Below are positions 8,477 through 16,566 of a DNA stretch of 64,000 bases, piece after piece. Location of the stretch: the NCBI RefSeq assembly GCF_900091505.1, contig NZ_LT607409.1, positions 2,232,001 through 2,296,000 of the forward strand, read 5' to 3'. Source of the stretch: Micromonospora chokoriensis (GTDB taxonomy: Bacteria > Actinomycetota > Actinomycetes > Mycobacteriales > Micromonosporaceae). The notes below the pieces were generated by a model. It was given only the letters and a program-made list of their open reading frames with translations. It ran no database searches and had not been told where the DNA came from. Both the position numbers and the translations under genes were made by a program. Every line of letters begins with the position of its first letter. Positions within the stretch are counted from its first letter, which is position 1.

Positions 8477-8645
8477 GAGGGTCTCCGGATGAACCGCGAC
8501 GAGTGAGATTCGGTGGAAGTTCCACGTACCCGAGGGCCATGTTACGCCCCGTGTTCGTCCCAGCAACTGAAACGCGCCTATCAGTTCCGAGCGTCGTCCG
8601 ATCGGCGGATGCTGCTCAGCGGGGTCGGTGGGCCGGTACGACGAC

Positions 8646-8674
8646 GGGGCCGCCGGCAGCACGCCGACGGCCCC
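8646..8674 (-). terminator. Hairpin terminator after the DUF397 gene
   Basis: A stem of 7 + 4 bp with one mismatch (8646-8657 with 8663-8674) and 5-nt loop lies just past the DUF397 stop. There is no T tract. Confidence 0.5.
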
Positions 8675-8689
8675 GCACCAGTCACCGGA

Positions 8690-8929
8690 TCAGTTCAGGT
8701 CGAACTGTCCCTTCTTGGCACCGCTGATGAAACCGAGCCATCCCGCGCGGTTGAACAGCAGCACCGGACCGCCGCGGTCCTTGCTGTCCCGCAGCGCGAC
8801 GGCCGACGGGCCGGTGCCGAGCGGGGCGACCTCCACGCAGTTTGAGGTCTGGCTGCGCGTGCTGGTACGCCACGGGGCATCCGCCAACGAGTGGGCGGAG
8901 ACGGACGGCGTGTTGTGGATGTCGTTCAT
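8690..8929 (-). CDS. DUF397 protein
   Basis: A 79-aa protein with the DUF397 pattern: WRTSTRS, then NCVEVA, then VALRDSKDRGGPVLLF and a final W-x-x-F (WLGFISG). DUF397 proteins are almost always encoded next to an XRE/DUF5753 regulator in actinobacteria (WhiJ/AbaA-type loci), and some pairs are classed as toxin-antitoxin-like. Here the regulator lies 74 bases upstream on the same strand, so the two are probably co-expressed. The molecular function of DUF397 is not established. Confidence 0.88.
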   Translation of the reverse strand: MNDIHNTPSVSAHSLADAPWRTSTRSQTSNCVEVAPLGTGPSAVALRDSKDRGGPVLLFNRAGWLGFISGAKKGQFDLN

Positions 8930-9003
8930 GGTTCTGCTCCTGATGTGAAGCGATCCGATGGGACGAGTGGTGCCGCACGTCCCGACGGAGGGTCCCCCGT
9001 GGA

Positions 9004-9984
9004 TCACCGGTCCGTCAGCCGCCCCGAATCCCGGCGGCGTTGGGTCGGCGCCGTTGCCGGCCCGAACGCCACTGTGGATGGGGGCACCGCCTCGGTCAGC
9101 CGTCCCGTCGCCTCGATCAGCCAGGAGAGGGTGTCCGAGGCGTTTAGTGCCGCCGTGCATAGCCACTCGAACACCACTTTATAGCGATTTAGCGTGATTG
9201 CCTCGGTCGACATGACATCGGTGAAGCCACCTTCGATCGCGAGCGTCTCCGGATCGAGGGGATCGGCGAACCGGTAGACCGAGAACGCGGTCGGCGGGAG
9301 GTACCAGTTGCCGATCTGGGTGTCCCGCAGCAGCACGTGCAGCGTGACGTTGGGCAGCAGGGCCAACTCGCAGAGCTGGAGCAACTGCTCGTGCAGCACC
9401 TCGGGTGGCCCGGCGCGACGGCCGAGCGCCGCCTCCTCCAGCACGGCCGTGTAGCGGGGCGCGTACGGCTCACGGGTCAGCAGCGACTGGCGGGCCAGCC
9501 GCGCCTGCACCTCGGTGTCCGGCTCGTCGTCGGGCTCCGGTTCGCCCGCGCCCTCGCCCACCTGCCGGGCCGAGACGATCCGGACCTGCGCATAGCCCGG
9601 GGTCTGCAGCAGGCCGGGCACCAACGTGGGGTTGTACTCGGAGATCTCCGCGCAGCCCGCCTCCAACTCGGCCCAGCTGCGCTGCTGCTGCGTCATCACC
9701 GGGAAGTTCTTCAGCCAGCCGCGCATGTCGCCGGCCTCGCTGGTGATGCCGAGCAACTCGTCGTGCACCGCCTGGTCGGCGCCGTAGAGATCAAGCAGGT
9801 CGCCGACGTCCTGCGGGTCCGGTCGGCTGCGGCCATTCTCCAGTCGCGACAATTTGGACGCGGAGGCCCAACCGATACGCTCGATTACCTGGTCACCGGT
9901 CAGGCCCGCAGCTTCCCGCAGGCGACGCAACTCGACGCCCAACCGGCGACGACGCAGGATCGGGCTGGGTGCGGCAGGAGGCAC
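9004..9984 (-). CDS. XRE-family regulator with DUF5753 domain
   Basis: A 326-aa protein. An N-terminal helix-turn-helix (LRRLREAAGLTGDQVIERIG, then SASKLSRLENGRSRP) is followed from about residue 95 by a DUF5753 domain with LVPGLLQTPGYAQ and ALLPNVTLHVLL signatures. The frame is open far upstream; GTG 9984 is chosen because AAAGAGGA precedes it and the helix-turn-helix then starts at the normal place. It is divergent from the MFS exporter gene, and the shared 217-bp gap may hold its operator. Partner of the downstream DUF397 gene. Confidence 0.88.
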   Translation of the reverse strand: MPPAAPSPILRRRRLGVELRRLREAAGLTGDQVIERIGWASASKLSRLENGRSRPDPQDVGDLLDLYGADQAVHDELLGITSEAGDMRGWLKNFPVMTQQQRSWAELEAGCAEISEYNPTLVPGLLQTPGYAQVRIVSARQVGEGAGEPEPDDEPDTEVQARLARQSLLTREPYAPRYTAVLEEAALGRRAGPPEVLHEQLLQLCELALLPNVTLHVLLRDTQIGNWYLPPTAFSVYRFADPLDPETLAIEGGFTDVMSTEAITLNRYKVVFEWLCTAALNASDTLSWLIEATGRLTEAVPPSTVAFGPATAPTQRRRDSGRLTDR

Positions 9985-10201
9985 AGTGTCCTCTTTCCCG
10001 TCGACCGCCGCAGACGCGACGGTAACTGTATGAAATTCGCCCCCCACGGTCAGTATGGACGGCGCGGCCGACGTCGGAGGTTCCCGGCGGGGGCGTGTCT
10101 TACGAAAATCGGACCACGGGAATGCCAGATGACGACGGACCCGCGGTCGCGGCCCGTCGACCTCGCCCACAGTGGGCACGCCATCCCGCCGGAGGGACCC
10201 C

Positions 10202-11488
10202 ATGCGCACCGTCCTGCGCCGCCCCGACTTCCGTCTGCTCTTCGGCGGCCTGCTGGCCAGCATGACCGCCGAGTCGATCCTGCTGCTCGCGCTCGCCATC
10301 TGGGTCAAGGATCTGACCGGTTCGAACGGGCTGGCCGGCGCGACCATCTTCGCCGTCATCGCGCCGATGATGCTGGCGCCGCTGATCGGCTGGTTCGTCG
10401 ACAGGTACCCGCGCCGGCCGTTCTTCGTGGCCGCGAACGTGGTCACCGCCGCCCTGCTCACCCCCCTGTTCACCGTCCGGGACGCGGGGGACGTCTGGGT
10501 CGTCTACCTGGTGGCTGCCCTGTACGGACTGTCGTCCATCACGCTCGGTGCGGCGCTCAGCGGACTCATCCGGGAGTTGGTGCCGGTCGAGCTGCTGGCC
10601 GAGGCGAACGGCCTGTTGCAGACCGTACGCCAGGGGATGCGGTTGATCGGCCCACTGGCCGGCGCGGCGCTCTACGCGGCGCTCGGCGGGTGGGCGTTGG
10701 CCGGGATCGGGGTCGTCGGATTTCTGACCGCCGCGGTGGTGGTCACCGCCCTGCCCGCTCCCCGGCAGGTGCCGCCGACCGTGCGGCTGCGCTGGCCGGC
10801 CGAGATGGGCGCCGGTCTGCGGCACCTGGCCGGCGAGCCGGCCCTGCGTCGGGCCCTGCTCGGGTATGGGCTGGGCTCACTGGTGATGGGCTTCAGCGAG
10901 TCGCTCATCTTCGCCTACGTCGACCAGGGGCTGAACCGGGACGCCGCGTTCGTCGGCGTGCTGGTCACCGTGCAGGGCGTGGGCGGGCTGCTCGGCGGGC
11001 TCTGCTCACCGGCGCTGATCCGTAGGCTCGGCGAGGTCGGCACACTGGCCGCCGGGGTCGCCTTCTTCTCCCCGGCCGCGCTGGCGCTCGCGTACCCCGA
11101 CATCCGGCTCGGCTTCGCGGCCGTGCTGCTGGCCGGCGTCTCGATCCCGCTGACGATGGTCGGCCTGCACACGCTGATCCAGCGTCGGACCCCGCCCACG
11201 CTCGTCGGTCGGGTCGCCGCGGCCACCCAGGCGGTGGTCAGCGGGCCACAGGCGTTCTCCATCGGGGCGGGCGCCCTGCTGGTCGGGTTCCTTGACTACC
11301 GGGTGCTGTTCGCGCTGGTCGGGCTGGCCACCCTGGTCGCCGGCACCTACCTCTGGCGGGGCCGGCACCTGAGCACCCCGGCCGGCGCCCGCCGGCCGAA
11401 GCCGACCCGTCCGGTGCTCCCGACGCCCCGCCGACCGGCCGAGGACGCCGCCGGTCGGTCCGGCGCCCACCGGCCCTCGCCACGCTGA
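10202..11488 (+). CDS. MFS transporter, 12-helix type
   Basis: A 428-aa membrane protein beginning MRTVLRRPDFRLLFGG, typical of MFS_3/enterobactin-exporter-like permeases, with about 12 hydrophobic segments and the WFVDRYPRRP loop (motif A) between helices 2 and 3. ATG 10202 is preceded by GGAGGGA. The last 50 residues are a basic, proline-rich cytoplasmic tail. It is divergent from the XRE gene and may be regulated by it. The substrate is unknown; macrolide or siderophore efflux would be typical of the family. Confidence 0.85.
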   Translation: MRTVLRRPDFRLLFGGLLASMTAESILLLALAIWVKDLTGSNGLAGATIFAVIAPMMLAPLIGWFVDRYPRRPFFVAANVVTAALLTPLFTVRDAGDVWVVYLVAALYGLSSITLGAALSGLIRELVPVELLAEANGLLQTVRQGMRLIGPLAGAALYAALGGWALAGIGVVGFLTAAVVVTALPAPRQVPPTVRLRWPAEMGAGLRHLAGEPALRRALLGYGLGSLVMGFSESLIFAYVDQGLNRDAAFVGVLVTVQGVGGLLGGLCSPALIRRLGEVGTLAAGVAFFSPAALALAYPDIRLGFAAVLLAGVSIPLTMVGLHTLIQRRTPPTLVGRVAAATQAVVSGPQAFSIGAGALLVGFLDYRVLFALVGLATLVAGTYLWRGRHLSTPAGARRPKPTRPVLPTPRRPAEDAAGRSGAHRPSPR

Positions 11489-11502
11489 ACCGTCCGGACA
11501 CC

Positions 11503-11542
11503 CGACGAGCGGCCGCCCCGGGTTGGGGGCGACCGCTCGTCG
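11503..11542. terminator. Bidirectional terminator between MFS gene and mrx1
   Basis: A 10-bp stem, one mismatch, then 6 bp (11503-11519 with 11526-11542), placed between two convergent stop codons. Confidence 0.65.
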
Positions 11543-11557
11543 ACGTGGCGTGACCGG

Positions 11558-11800
11558 TCAGGCGGAGAGGGACTCGAGGTGCTGCTTGACCTGGTTGATC
11601 GAGGGATTCGTCAGGGCGCTGCCGTCGTCGAAGCGCAGGGTCGGCACCGTCTGGTTGCCGCCGTTGACGCTCATCACGAACTCCGCGGCCTTCGGGTCCT
11701 GCTCGATGTCGACCACCTCGTAACCGATGCCCTCCCGGTCGAGCTGCGACTTCAGCCGGTGGCAGTAGCCGCACCAGGGGGTGGAATACATCGTCAACAT
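11558..11800 (-). CDS. mrx1: Mycoredoxin-1 (glutaredoxin-like)
   Basis: An 80-aa glutaredoxin fold. The active site is CGYC in MYSTPWCGYCHRLK, and the cis-proline TVPTL and GG segments are present. Mycoredoxin reduces mycothiol mixed disulfides in the cytoplasm. ATG 11800 is chosen over the upstream ATG at 11842 because GGAGTTGGAGGA lies 7 bases before it and the length then fits the family. It is divergent from uvrD2, the arrangement also found in mycobacteria. Confidence 0.92.
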   Translation of the reverse strand: MLTMYSTPWCGYCHRLKSQLDREGIGYEVVDIEQDPKAAEFVMSVNGGNQTVPTLRFDDGSALTNPSINQVKQHLESLSA

Positions 11801-11892
11801 CGTCGGATCCTCCAACTCCTCCAGCCGCGGCTTGCCGATCAAGCCGAGGCTGTTCGCTGCAACGCTGCGGGTAGCTGAGATGATTCCTGGTT

Positions 11893-14058
11893 GTGGTGGT
11901 TCACTCAGCGTCGGAACAGGTGCTCGCCGGGCTGGACCCGGAGCAACGCTCCGCCGTGACCGCTCCCGCCGGCCCGGTCTGCATCCTGGCCGGCGCGGGC
12001 ACCGGCAAGACCCGGGCGATCACCTCCCGGATCGCCCACCGGGCGCTCAGCGGGCAGATATCCCCCCGGCATGTCCTCGCGGTCACCTTCACCGCCCGCG
12101 CCGCCGCCGAGATGCGACACCGACTCACTCTGCTCGGGGCGCAGGGTGTCCAGGCGCGGACGTTCCACGCGGCCGCGTTGCGGCAGGTGCGGTACTTCGC
12201 GCCCCGACTACTGGCCGGTCGCGCCATGCCCGAGCTGCTGGACAGCAAGGTGCGGCTCGTCACCCTCGCCGCGGCCCGGGTCGGCCTGCGGGCCGACCGT
12301 GCCGCCGCCCGCGACCTGGCCGGCGAGATCGAGTGGGCGAAGTCGTCGCTGGTCGAGCCGGCGGACTACGTGGTGTCCGCCGCCCGGGCGTTGCGCGACA
12401 CCCCGCACGAGCCGGCGAAGGTGGCCGACGTGTTCACCGCGTACGAGCAGCTCAAGCGGTCGAACGGGGTGATCGACTTCGAGGACATGCTGCGGGCCGC
12501 GGTGTGGGGCATCGAGGAGCACCCGGACGTCGGCGAGCAGGTCCGTGGCCAGTACCGGCACTTCGTCGTCGACGAGTACCAGGACGTCAACCCACTCCAG
12601 CAGCGGCTGCTCGACGCCTGGCTCGGCGGCCGCGACGACCTGACGGTGGTCGGCGACGCCAGCCAGACGATCTACTCGTTCACCGGGGCGACCTCGGCGT
12701 ACCTGGTCGACTTCCCGCGCCGGCACCGCAACGCCACAGTGGTCCGGCTGGTCCGCGACTACCGCTCCACCCCGCAGGTGGTCGGGCTGGCCAACGCGGT
12801 GATCTCCCAGGCGCGGGGCACCGAGGCGCGGCTGCGCCTGGAGTTGAGCGGGCAGCGCCCACCCGGCCCCGAACCGGACCTGCGGATCTTCACCGACGAG
12901 CCGGCCGAGGCCAACGCCGTGGCCGCCCGCTGCCGGGCGCTGATCGACGCGGGCACCCCGGCGAAGGAGATCGCCGTGCTGTTCCGGGTCAACGCGCAGT
13001 CCGAGGCGTACGAGAAGGCGCTCACCGAGGCCTCGGTGCCGTATGTCGTACAGGGCGCGGAGCGGTTCTTCGAGCGGGCCGAGGTGCGCCAGGCGATGGT
13101 CGCGTTGCGCGCCGCCACCCGTTCCATCCCCGGCGAGACGCCGCTGCCGGCCGCCGTCGTCGAGGCGCTCACCGCGGTCGGCTGGTCCCCGGACGCGCCC
13201 CCGGCCGGCGGCGCCGCCCGCGAACGCTGGGAGGCGCTGTCCGCGCTGGTCCAGCTCTCCGAGGAGTACGCGGCCACCCCCGAGGTGGTGCCGATCGGCG
13301 AGGCCGCGTCGGTGGAACGCCCCGTCACCCTCTTCGACTTCACCGAGGAGCTGGCCCGCCGCGCGGCCCAGCAGCACGTGCCGACCGTGGACGGGGTGAC
13401 CCTCGCGTCGCTGCACTCGGCCAAGGGGCTGGAATGGGACGCCGTGTTCCTGATCGGTCTCGCCGAGGGCACCCTGCCCACCACGTACGCCAAGACCGTC
13501 GAGCAGGTCGAGGAGGAGCGCCGGCTGCTCTACGTCGGGATCACCCGCGCGCGGGAGTGGCTCTGGCTGTCGTACGCCGCGGCACGCTCGCCGGGCGGAC
13601 GGGCCCGGCGGCCGTCGCGGTTCCTGCCCCAGTTGGACCGCTCCGGCGGCACCGAGCGGGCGGCGGGCGGCACCGGTCCGGCCCGCCGCGCCGAACGGCG
13701 GCGGACCCAGATCGTCTCCTGCCGGATCTGTGGCGCCACCCTGCTCGCCGGCCCGGACCGCAAGCTGGGTCGGTGCCCCACCTGCCCGTCCGACATCGAC
13801 GACGAGCTGCACGAACGGCTGCGCGAGTGGCGGCAGCGGGTGGCCGCGGCGCAGAAGGTACCCGCGTACGTGGTCTTCACCGACGCGACGCTGATCGCGC
13901 TGGCCGAGCGGCGGCCCGGGCGGTCCGAGGAGCTGATCGCCATCGCCGGCATCGGCCCCCGCAAGCTGGGCCTTTACGGAGATTCGGTGCTGGCGCTGGT
14001 GGGAGGCGCGGGGGTGGACGACGTCTGCCCGGAGAAAACTTTCGAAATCTCGTCGTAA
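11893..14058 (+). CDS. uvrD2: ATP-dependent DNA helicase UvrD2
   Basis: A 721-aa superfamily-1 helicase. Walker A is GAGTGKT (34-40), motif Ia is FTARAAAEM, motif II is DEYQDVN, motif III includes GDASQTIYSFTGA, and motif VI is YVGITRAREWLWL. After the motor come a four-cysteine element (CRIC ... CPTC, near 615-640) and an HRDC domain, the combination that defines mycobacterial UvrD2. It unwinds 3'-tailed DNA in repair and is essential in M. tuberculosis. The start is GTG 11893, with another GTG immediately after it. Confidence 0.93.
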   Translation: MVVHSASEQVLAGLDPEQRSAVTAPAGPVCILAGAGTGKTRAITSRIAHRALSGQISPRHVLAVTFTARAAAEMRHRLTLLGAQGVQARTFHAAALRQVRYFAPRLLAGRAMPELLDSKVRLVTLAAARVGLRADRAAARDLAGEIEWAKSSLVEPADYVVSAARALRDTPHEPAKVADVFTAYEQLKRSNGVIDFEDMLRAAVWGIEEHPDVGEQVRGQYRHFVVDEYQDVNPLQQRLLDAWLGGRDDLTVVGDASQTIYSFTGATSAYLVDFPRRHRNATVVRLVRDYRSTPQVVGLANAVISQARGTEARLRLELSGQRPPGPEPDLRIFTDEPAEANAVAARCRALIDAGTPAKEIAVLFRVNAQSEAYEKALTEASVPYVVQGAERFFERAEVRQAMVALRAATRSIPGETPLPAAVVEALTAVGWSPDAPPAGGAARERWEALSALVQLSEEYAATPEVVPIGEAASVERPVTLFDFTEELARRAAQQHVPTVDGVTLASLHSAKGLEWDAVFLIGLAEGTLPTTYAKTVEQVEEERRLLYVGITRAREWLWLSYAAARSPGGRARRPSRFLPQLDRSGGTERAAGGTGPARRAERRRTQIVSCRICGATLLAGPDRKLGRCPTCPSDIDDELHERLREWRQRVAAAQKVPAYVVFTDATLIALAERRPGRSEELIAIAGIGPRKLGLYGDSVLALVGGAGVDDVCPEKTFEISS

Positions 14059-14064
14059 ATTCGT

Positions 14065-14094
14065 TTGCCCTCGCCCCGGCGCGAGGAATAGCCT
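14065..14094 (+). promoter_or_regulatory. Candidate whiB7 promoter
   Basis: TTGCCC and TAGCCT are 18 bases apart, and an AT-rich stretch (TCGTAAATTCG) lies directly before the -35. WhiB7 proteins recognise AT-rich DNA just upstream of the -35 through an AT-hook, so this fits autoregulation. The exact start site is uncertain. Confidence 0.4.
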
Positions 14095-14180
14095 CAGGAC
14101 ACACCACGCGAGCGGCGCCATTCCGGCTGCTCACGGGGGTTGGTTCAGTCGAGTCGAGGAACGTGAGGGAGGTGGCACCC

Positions 14181-14432
14181 GTGAAGATCTTCACCTATGA
14201 GCGTCTGTCGGCGATGCCGTCTGTCCACGCTCCGCTGTCGGCTGTCCGGGTGGCCCTCACGGCCACCGCACGACCGTCGGTTCCGCAGGTGCACCAGGTT
14301 CAGGCCGAGCTGACCCTGACCGTCGCGCCCGTCGGAATCGAGGGGACCAGTGGCTTCACGGGCAATGGCATCCAGGTCGCCAAGAAGCGCATGGATGTCC
14401 GCGGCGTTCCACCTCGAGGTAAACCGGTCTGA
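14181..14432 (+). CDS. Upstream ORF of the whiB7 leader (83 codons)
   Basis: GTG 14181 has a strong GAGGGAGGTGG site six bases upstream. The product begins VKIFTYERLSAMPSVH and ends in a basic segment (AKKRMDVRGVPPRGKPV). No protein family is recognised. Its stop codon lies inside the left half of a hairpin that competes with the whiB7 terminator, which suggests that translating it matters more than the peptide itself. Known whiB7 leaders also have an upstream ORF, though usually shorter. A shorter version from ATG 14214 is possible. Confidence 0.6.
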   Translation: MKIFTYERLSAMPSVHAPLSAVRVALTATARPSVPQVHQVQAELTLTVAPVGIEGTSGFTGNGIQVAKKRMDVRGVPPRGKPV

Positions 14433-14458
14433 CCATCAGACACCGGCTCACCTCGAGG
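14412..14458 (+). promoter_or_regulatory. Antiterminator hairpin of the whiB7 leader
   Basis: CCTCGAGG (14412-14419) pairs with CCTCGAGG (14451-14458), enclosing CCGG/CCGG and TCTGA/TCAGA stems. Its last four bases, 14455-14458, are also the first bases of the terminator stem, so the two hairpins exclude each other. The upstream ORF stop (14430-14432) is inside this hairpin. Confidence 0.6.
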
Positions 14459-14498
14459 CCGCGGAACCCGTAACCGGGATCCGCGGCCTCAATTTTTT
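14455..14498 (+). terminator. Intrinsic terminator in the whiB7 leader (attenuator)
   Basis: An 11-bp perfect stem (14455-14465 with 14480-14490), one mismatch and four further pairs, followed by AATTTTTT. It is the only hairpin I found in the window followed by six T bases and lies 63 bases before whiB7, so it should stop most transcripts unless the alternative hairpin forms. Confidence 0.8.
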
Positions 14499-14560
14499 GC
14501 CCGCCGTAGCACGTCGGAATGCGATCCACGAGATCGAAGTGAGAGAGAGGTGACCGGGAG

Positions 14561-14926
14561 ATGAGTCTGGCGTTGGCCCCCCTCGACATGAGCGTCGAGC
14601 TGGAGGCGAACCTGCCCTGCCGGAAGTTCGACCCCGACCTGTGGTTCTCCGACTCGCCCACCGAACTCGAGCTGGCCAAGTCGCTCTGCGGGGACTGCCC
14701 GCTGCGCGTCGAGTGCCTGGCTGGAGCCGTTGAGCGAGCGGAGCCCTGGGGCGTCTGGGGCGGCGAGATCTTCGAGCGTGGCGCGGTCGTCCCGCGCAAG
14801 CGGCCCCGTGGCCGTCCGCGTAAGGAGGACGTCGCCCGTGACGCCGAGCTTCGGGTCGAGGCCGAGGCGCGACTGGCGGCCAGTGGGCTGTCCGACGTGC
14901 GTAGCGCGGTCCGGTTGGCAGCCTGA
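14561..14926 (+). CDS. whiB7: WhiB7 redox-responsive transcription factor
   Basis: A 121-aa Wbl protein. Cysteines 20, 43, 46 and 52 (Cx22Cx2Cx5C) bind the [4Fe-4S] cluster, GVWGG follows, and the C-terminus carries the AT-hook RGRPRK that is specific to WhiB7. The protein partners the primary sigma factor and activates intrinsic antibiotic-resistance genes, including itself. The start ATG has a GAGAGAGGTGA site. It is preceded by a terminator/antiterminator leader and located next to uvrD2, as in mycobacteria. Confidence 0.93.
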   Translation: MSLALAPLDMSVELEANLPCRKFDPDLWFSDSPTELELAKSLCGDCPLRVECLAGAVERAEPWGVWGGEIFERGAVVPRKRPRGRPRKEDVARDAELRVEAEARLAASGLSDVRSAVRLAA

Positions 14927-14984
14927 CATGTTCCCGATCCGTACCAACGACGCCGGTGTCACACCGGCAGTGAGAGAGAAGACG

Positions 14985-15164
14985 ATGTTCAACGTCCCGA
15001 GTGGAGCCTTCGAGATGCAACTACTCAACGAAGCGTTGTCCCGGGCTCGAATGCGCCGGCCTCAGGCCGGTCGTACCACCACGAGCACTGAGGCAACCCG
15101 ATCCGCCCGTACCGTCGCCATGAACAGCCGCAACCAGACGGCACGCGACCTGGGCGTTCTCTAG
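14985..15164 (+). CDS. Small conserved-type hypothetical protein, 59 aa
   Basis: Begins MFNVPSGAFEMQLLNEALSRARM and continues with a basic, Thr/Ser-rich stretch. ATG 14985 has AGAGAGAAG upstream; a start at 14930 in the same frame is possible. The amphipathic helix with an RARMRR run resembles the small basic proteins of unknown function that are common in actinobacteria. It lies 58 bases after whiB7, before a strong terminator, so it may be co-transcribed with whiB7. Confidence 0.45.
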   Translation: MFNVPSGAFEMQLLNEALSRARMRRPQAGRTTTSTEATRSARTVAMNSRNQTARDLGVL

Positions 15165-15178
15165 TACCACTCCACGCA

Positions 15179-15210
15179 GAAGGGCGGGTGCCGACCGGCA
15201 CCCGCCCTTC
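15179..15210. terminator. Bidirectional terminator
   Basis: A 15-bp perfect stem (15179-15193 with 15196-15210) and 2-nt apical gap between convergent genes. Confidence 0.7.
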
Positions 15211-15219
15211 GTCACGTCG

Positions 15220-16566
15220 TCAGGCGACCGGCGCGAAGCCGGGCAGCCAGCGTTCCAGGATGCTGCGGTACGGGGCCTTCGCCTCCAACTGGCACAGCAC
15301 ACCGATCGACCCGAGCGTCACCCGGTGGATCAGCAGGTACGACGGGGGCAGGTTGAGCTGCCTGCTGAGCTGGTACGTGGGGGAGCGAGGGCTGGCCAGC
15401 CGGCCCGCTTCGGCCCGCAGCCAGGCCCGGGTGAAGCGGAACCCGTCCGCCGCGATGGGCTCCAGCATCGGACGGATGAAGTCGAGGACGCCCTCGGCGT
15501 CGATCTCCTCGGCGGAGCCGATGAAGCCCTCCGAACGAAGCCCCGCCACCACCTCGTCGGCGTCCCCGCGCAGGGCCGTCGCGGCGATGCGGCCGATCGG
15601 CTCCGGTGTGCCCTCCGGCATCCGGGCCACCGCACCGAAGTCGATCACCCCGAGTCGGCCGTCGGGCAGCAGCCGGAAGTTGCCCGGGTGCGGGTCGGCG
15701 TGCAGCAGCCCGGCCCGCTGCGGCGCGGAGAGGTGCAGGGTGGCCATCAACCGGCCCGCCTCGTCCCGCTCCTCCTCGGTGCCCTCCCGGATGATGTCGG
15801 CCAGCGGGGTGCCCGTCACCCATTCGGTGACCAGCACCCGGGGGGCGGAGTTGACCACCTCCGGGATGTAGATCTCCGGGTCGTCGGCGTACGCGGCGGC
15901 GAAGGCGCGCTGCGACTCGGCCTCCAACTCGTAGTCCAACTCCTCGGTGATCCGCTCGCGCAGCTCGGTGAGGAGCGGCTTGACGTCCAGGCCGGGCTGG
16001 ATGGCCCGGAACATCCCGCCGAGTCGGGAGAGCTGCTTGAGGTCGGCGAGCAGGGCGTCGCCGGCACCCGGATATTGGATCTTGACGGCGACGTCGCGGC
16101 TGTTCGGCGCACCGGTCTCGTCGAAGCCCGGCTCTCGCCACCGCGCCCGGTGCACCTGGCCGATGCTGGCGGCGGCGGCGGGAGTGTCGTTGAACTCGAC
16201 GAACAGGTCCCGCCAGTCGGGGCCGAGCTGCTCGGCGAGCACCTTGTGCACGCTGGCCGCCGGCAGCGGTGGCGCCGCCTCCTGGAGCTTCGTGAGCGCC
16301 TGGCGGTAGGGCGCGGCGATCTCCTCCGGCAGCGCCGCCTCGAAGACCGACAGCGCCTGACCGAACTTCATCGCCCCGCCCTTGAGCTGGCCCAACACGC
16401 TGAACAGCTGCTCGGCGGTGCGTTGCTGGATCTCTGCGGAGATCACGTCGGAGGCGAGCCCGGTGACGCGCTTTCCCATGCCGAGGACCGTCCGGCCGGC
16501 GAAGCCGAGCGGTAGGGCGGCGAGCTTGGCGGTGCGGGACACGGCGCGGCGCGGGATGTCGGTCAC
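15220..16566 (-). CDS. ABC1/UbiB (AarF) family atypical kinase
   Basis: A 448-aa protein with the family's marks: KxGQ as KFGQALS near residue 85, an Ala-rich loop AAAASIGQVHRA replacing the glycine loop, the lysine in VAVKIQYPG, the ExD motif EELDYELEA, HADPHPGNF and the DFG-like VIDFGAV. UbiB-type proteins bind nucleotide and act in isoprenoid quinone or lipid metabolism; the substrate in actinobacteria is unclear. GTG 16566 overlaps the stop of the ThiF-like gene by four bases, so the two are translationally coupled. Its position beside whiB7 matches Rv3197 in M. tuberculosis. Confidence 0.88.
   Translation of the reverse strand: MTDIPRRAVSRTAKLAALPLGFAGRTVLGMGKRVTGLASDVISAEIQQRTAEQLFSVLGQLKGGAMKFGQALSVFEAALPEEIAAPYRQALTKLQEAAPPLPAASVHKVLAEQLGPDWRDLFVEFNDTPAAAASIGQVHRARWREPGFDETGAPNSRDVAVKIQYPGAGDALLADLKQLSRLGGMFRAIQPGLDVKPLLTELRERITEELDYELEAESQRAFAAAYADDPEIYIPEVVNSAPRVLVTEWVTGTPLADIIREGTEEERDEAGRLMATLHLSAPQRAGLLHADPHPGNFRLLPDGRLGVIDFGAVARMPEGTPEPIGRIAATALRGDADEVVAGLRSEGFIGSAEEIDAEGVLDFIRPMLEPIAADGFRFTRAWLRAEAGRLASPRSPTYQLSRQLNLPPSYLLIHRVTLGSIGVLCQLEAKAPYRSILERWLPGFAPVA

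Noticed and set aside
12208..14121. A 637-codon minus-strand frame opposite uvrD2
   Set aside because: Shadow of the helicase gene in the usual high-GC frame, with no recognisable domain or start signal.
11781..14180. A long plus-strand frame through uvrD2 that ends in the whiB7 leader ORF
   Set aside because: Only the last part (from GTG 14181) has a ribosome-binding site and non-random context; the rest is a frame-shifted shadow of uvrD2.
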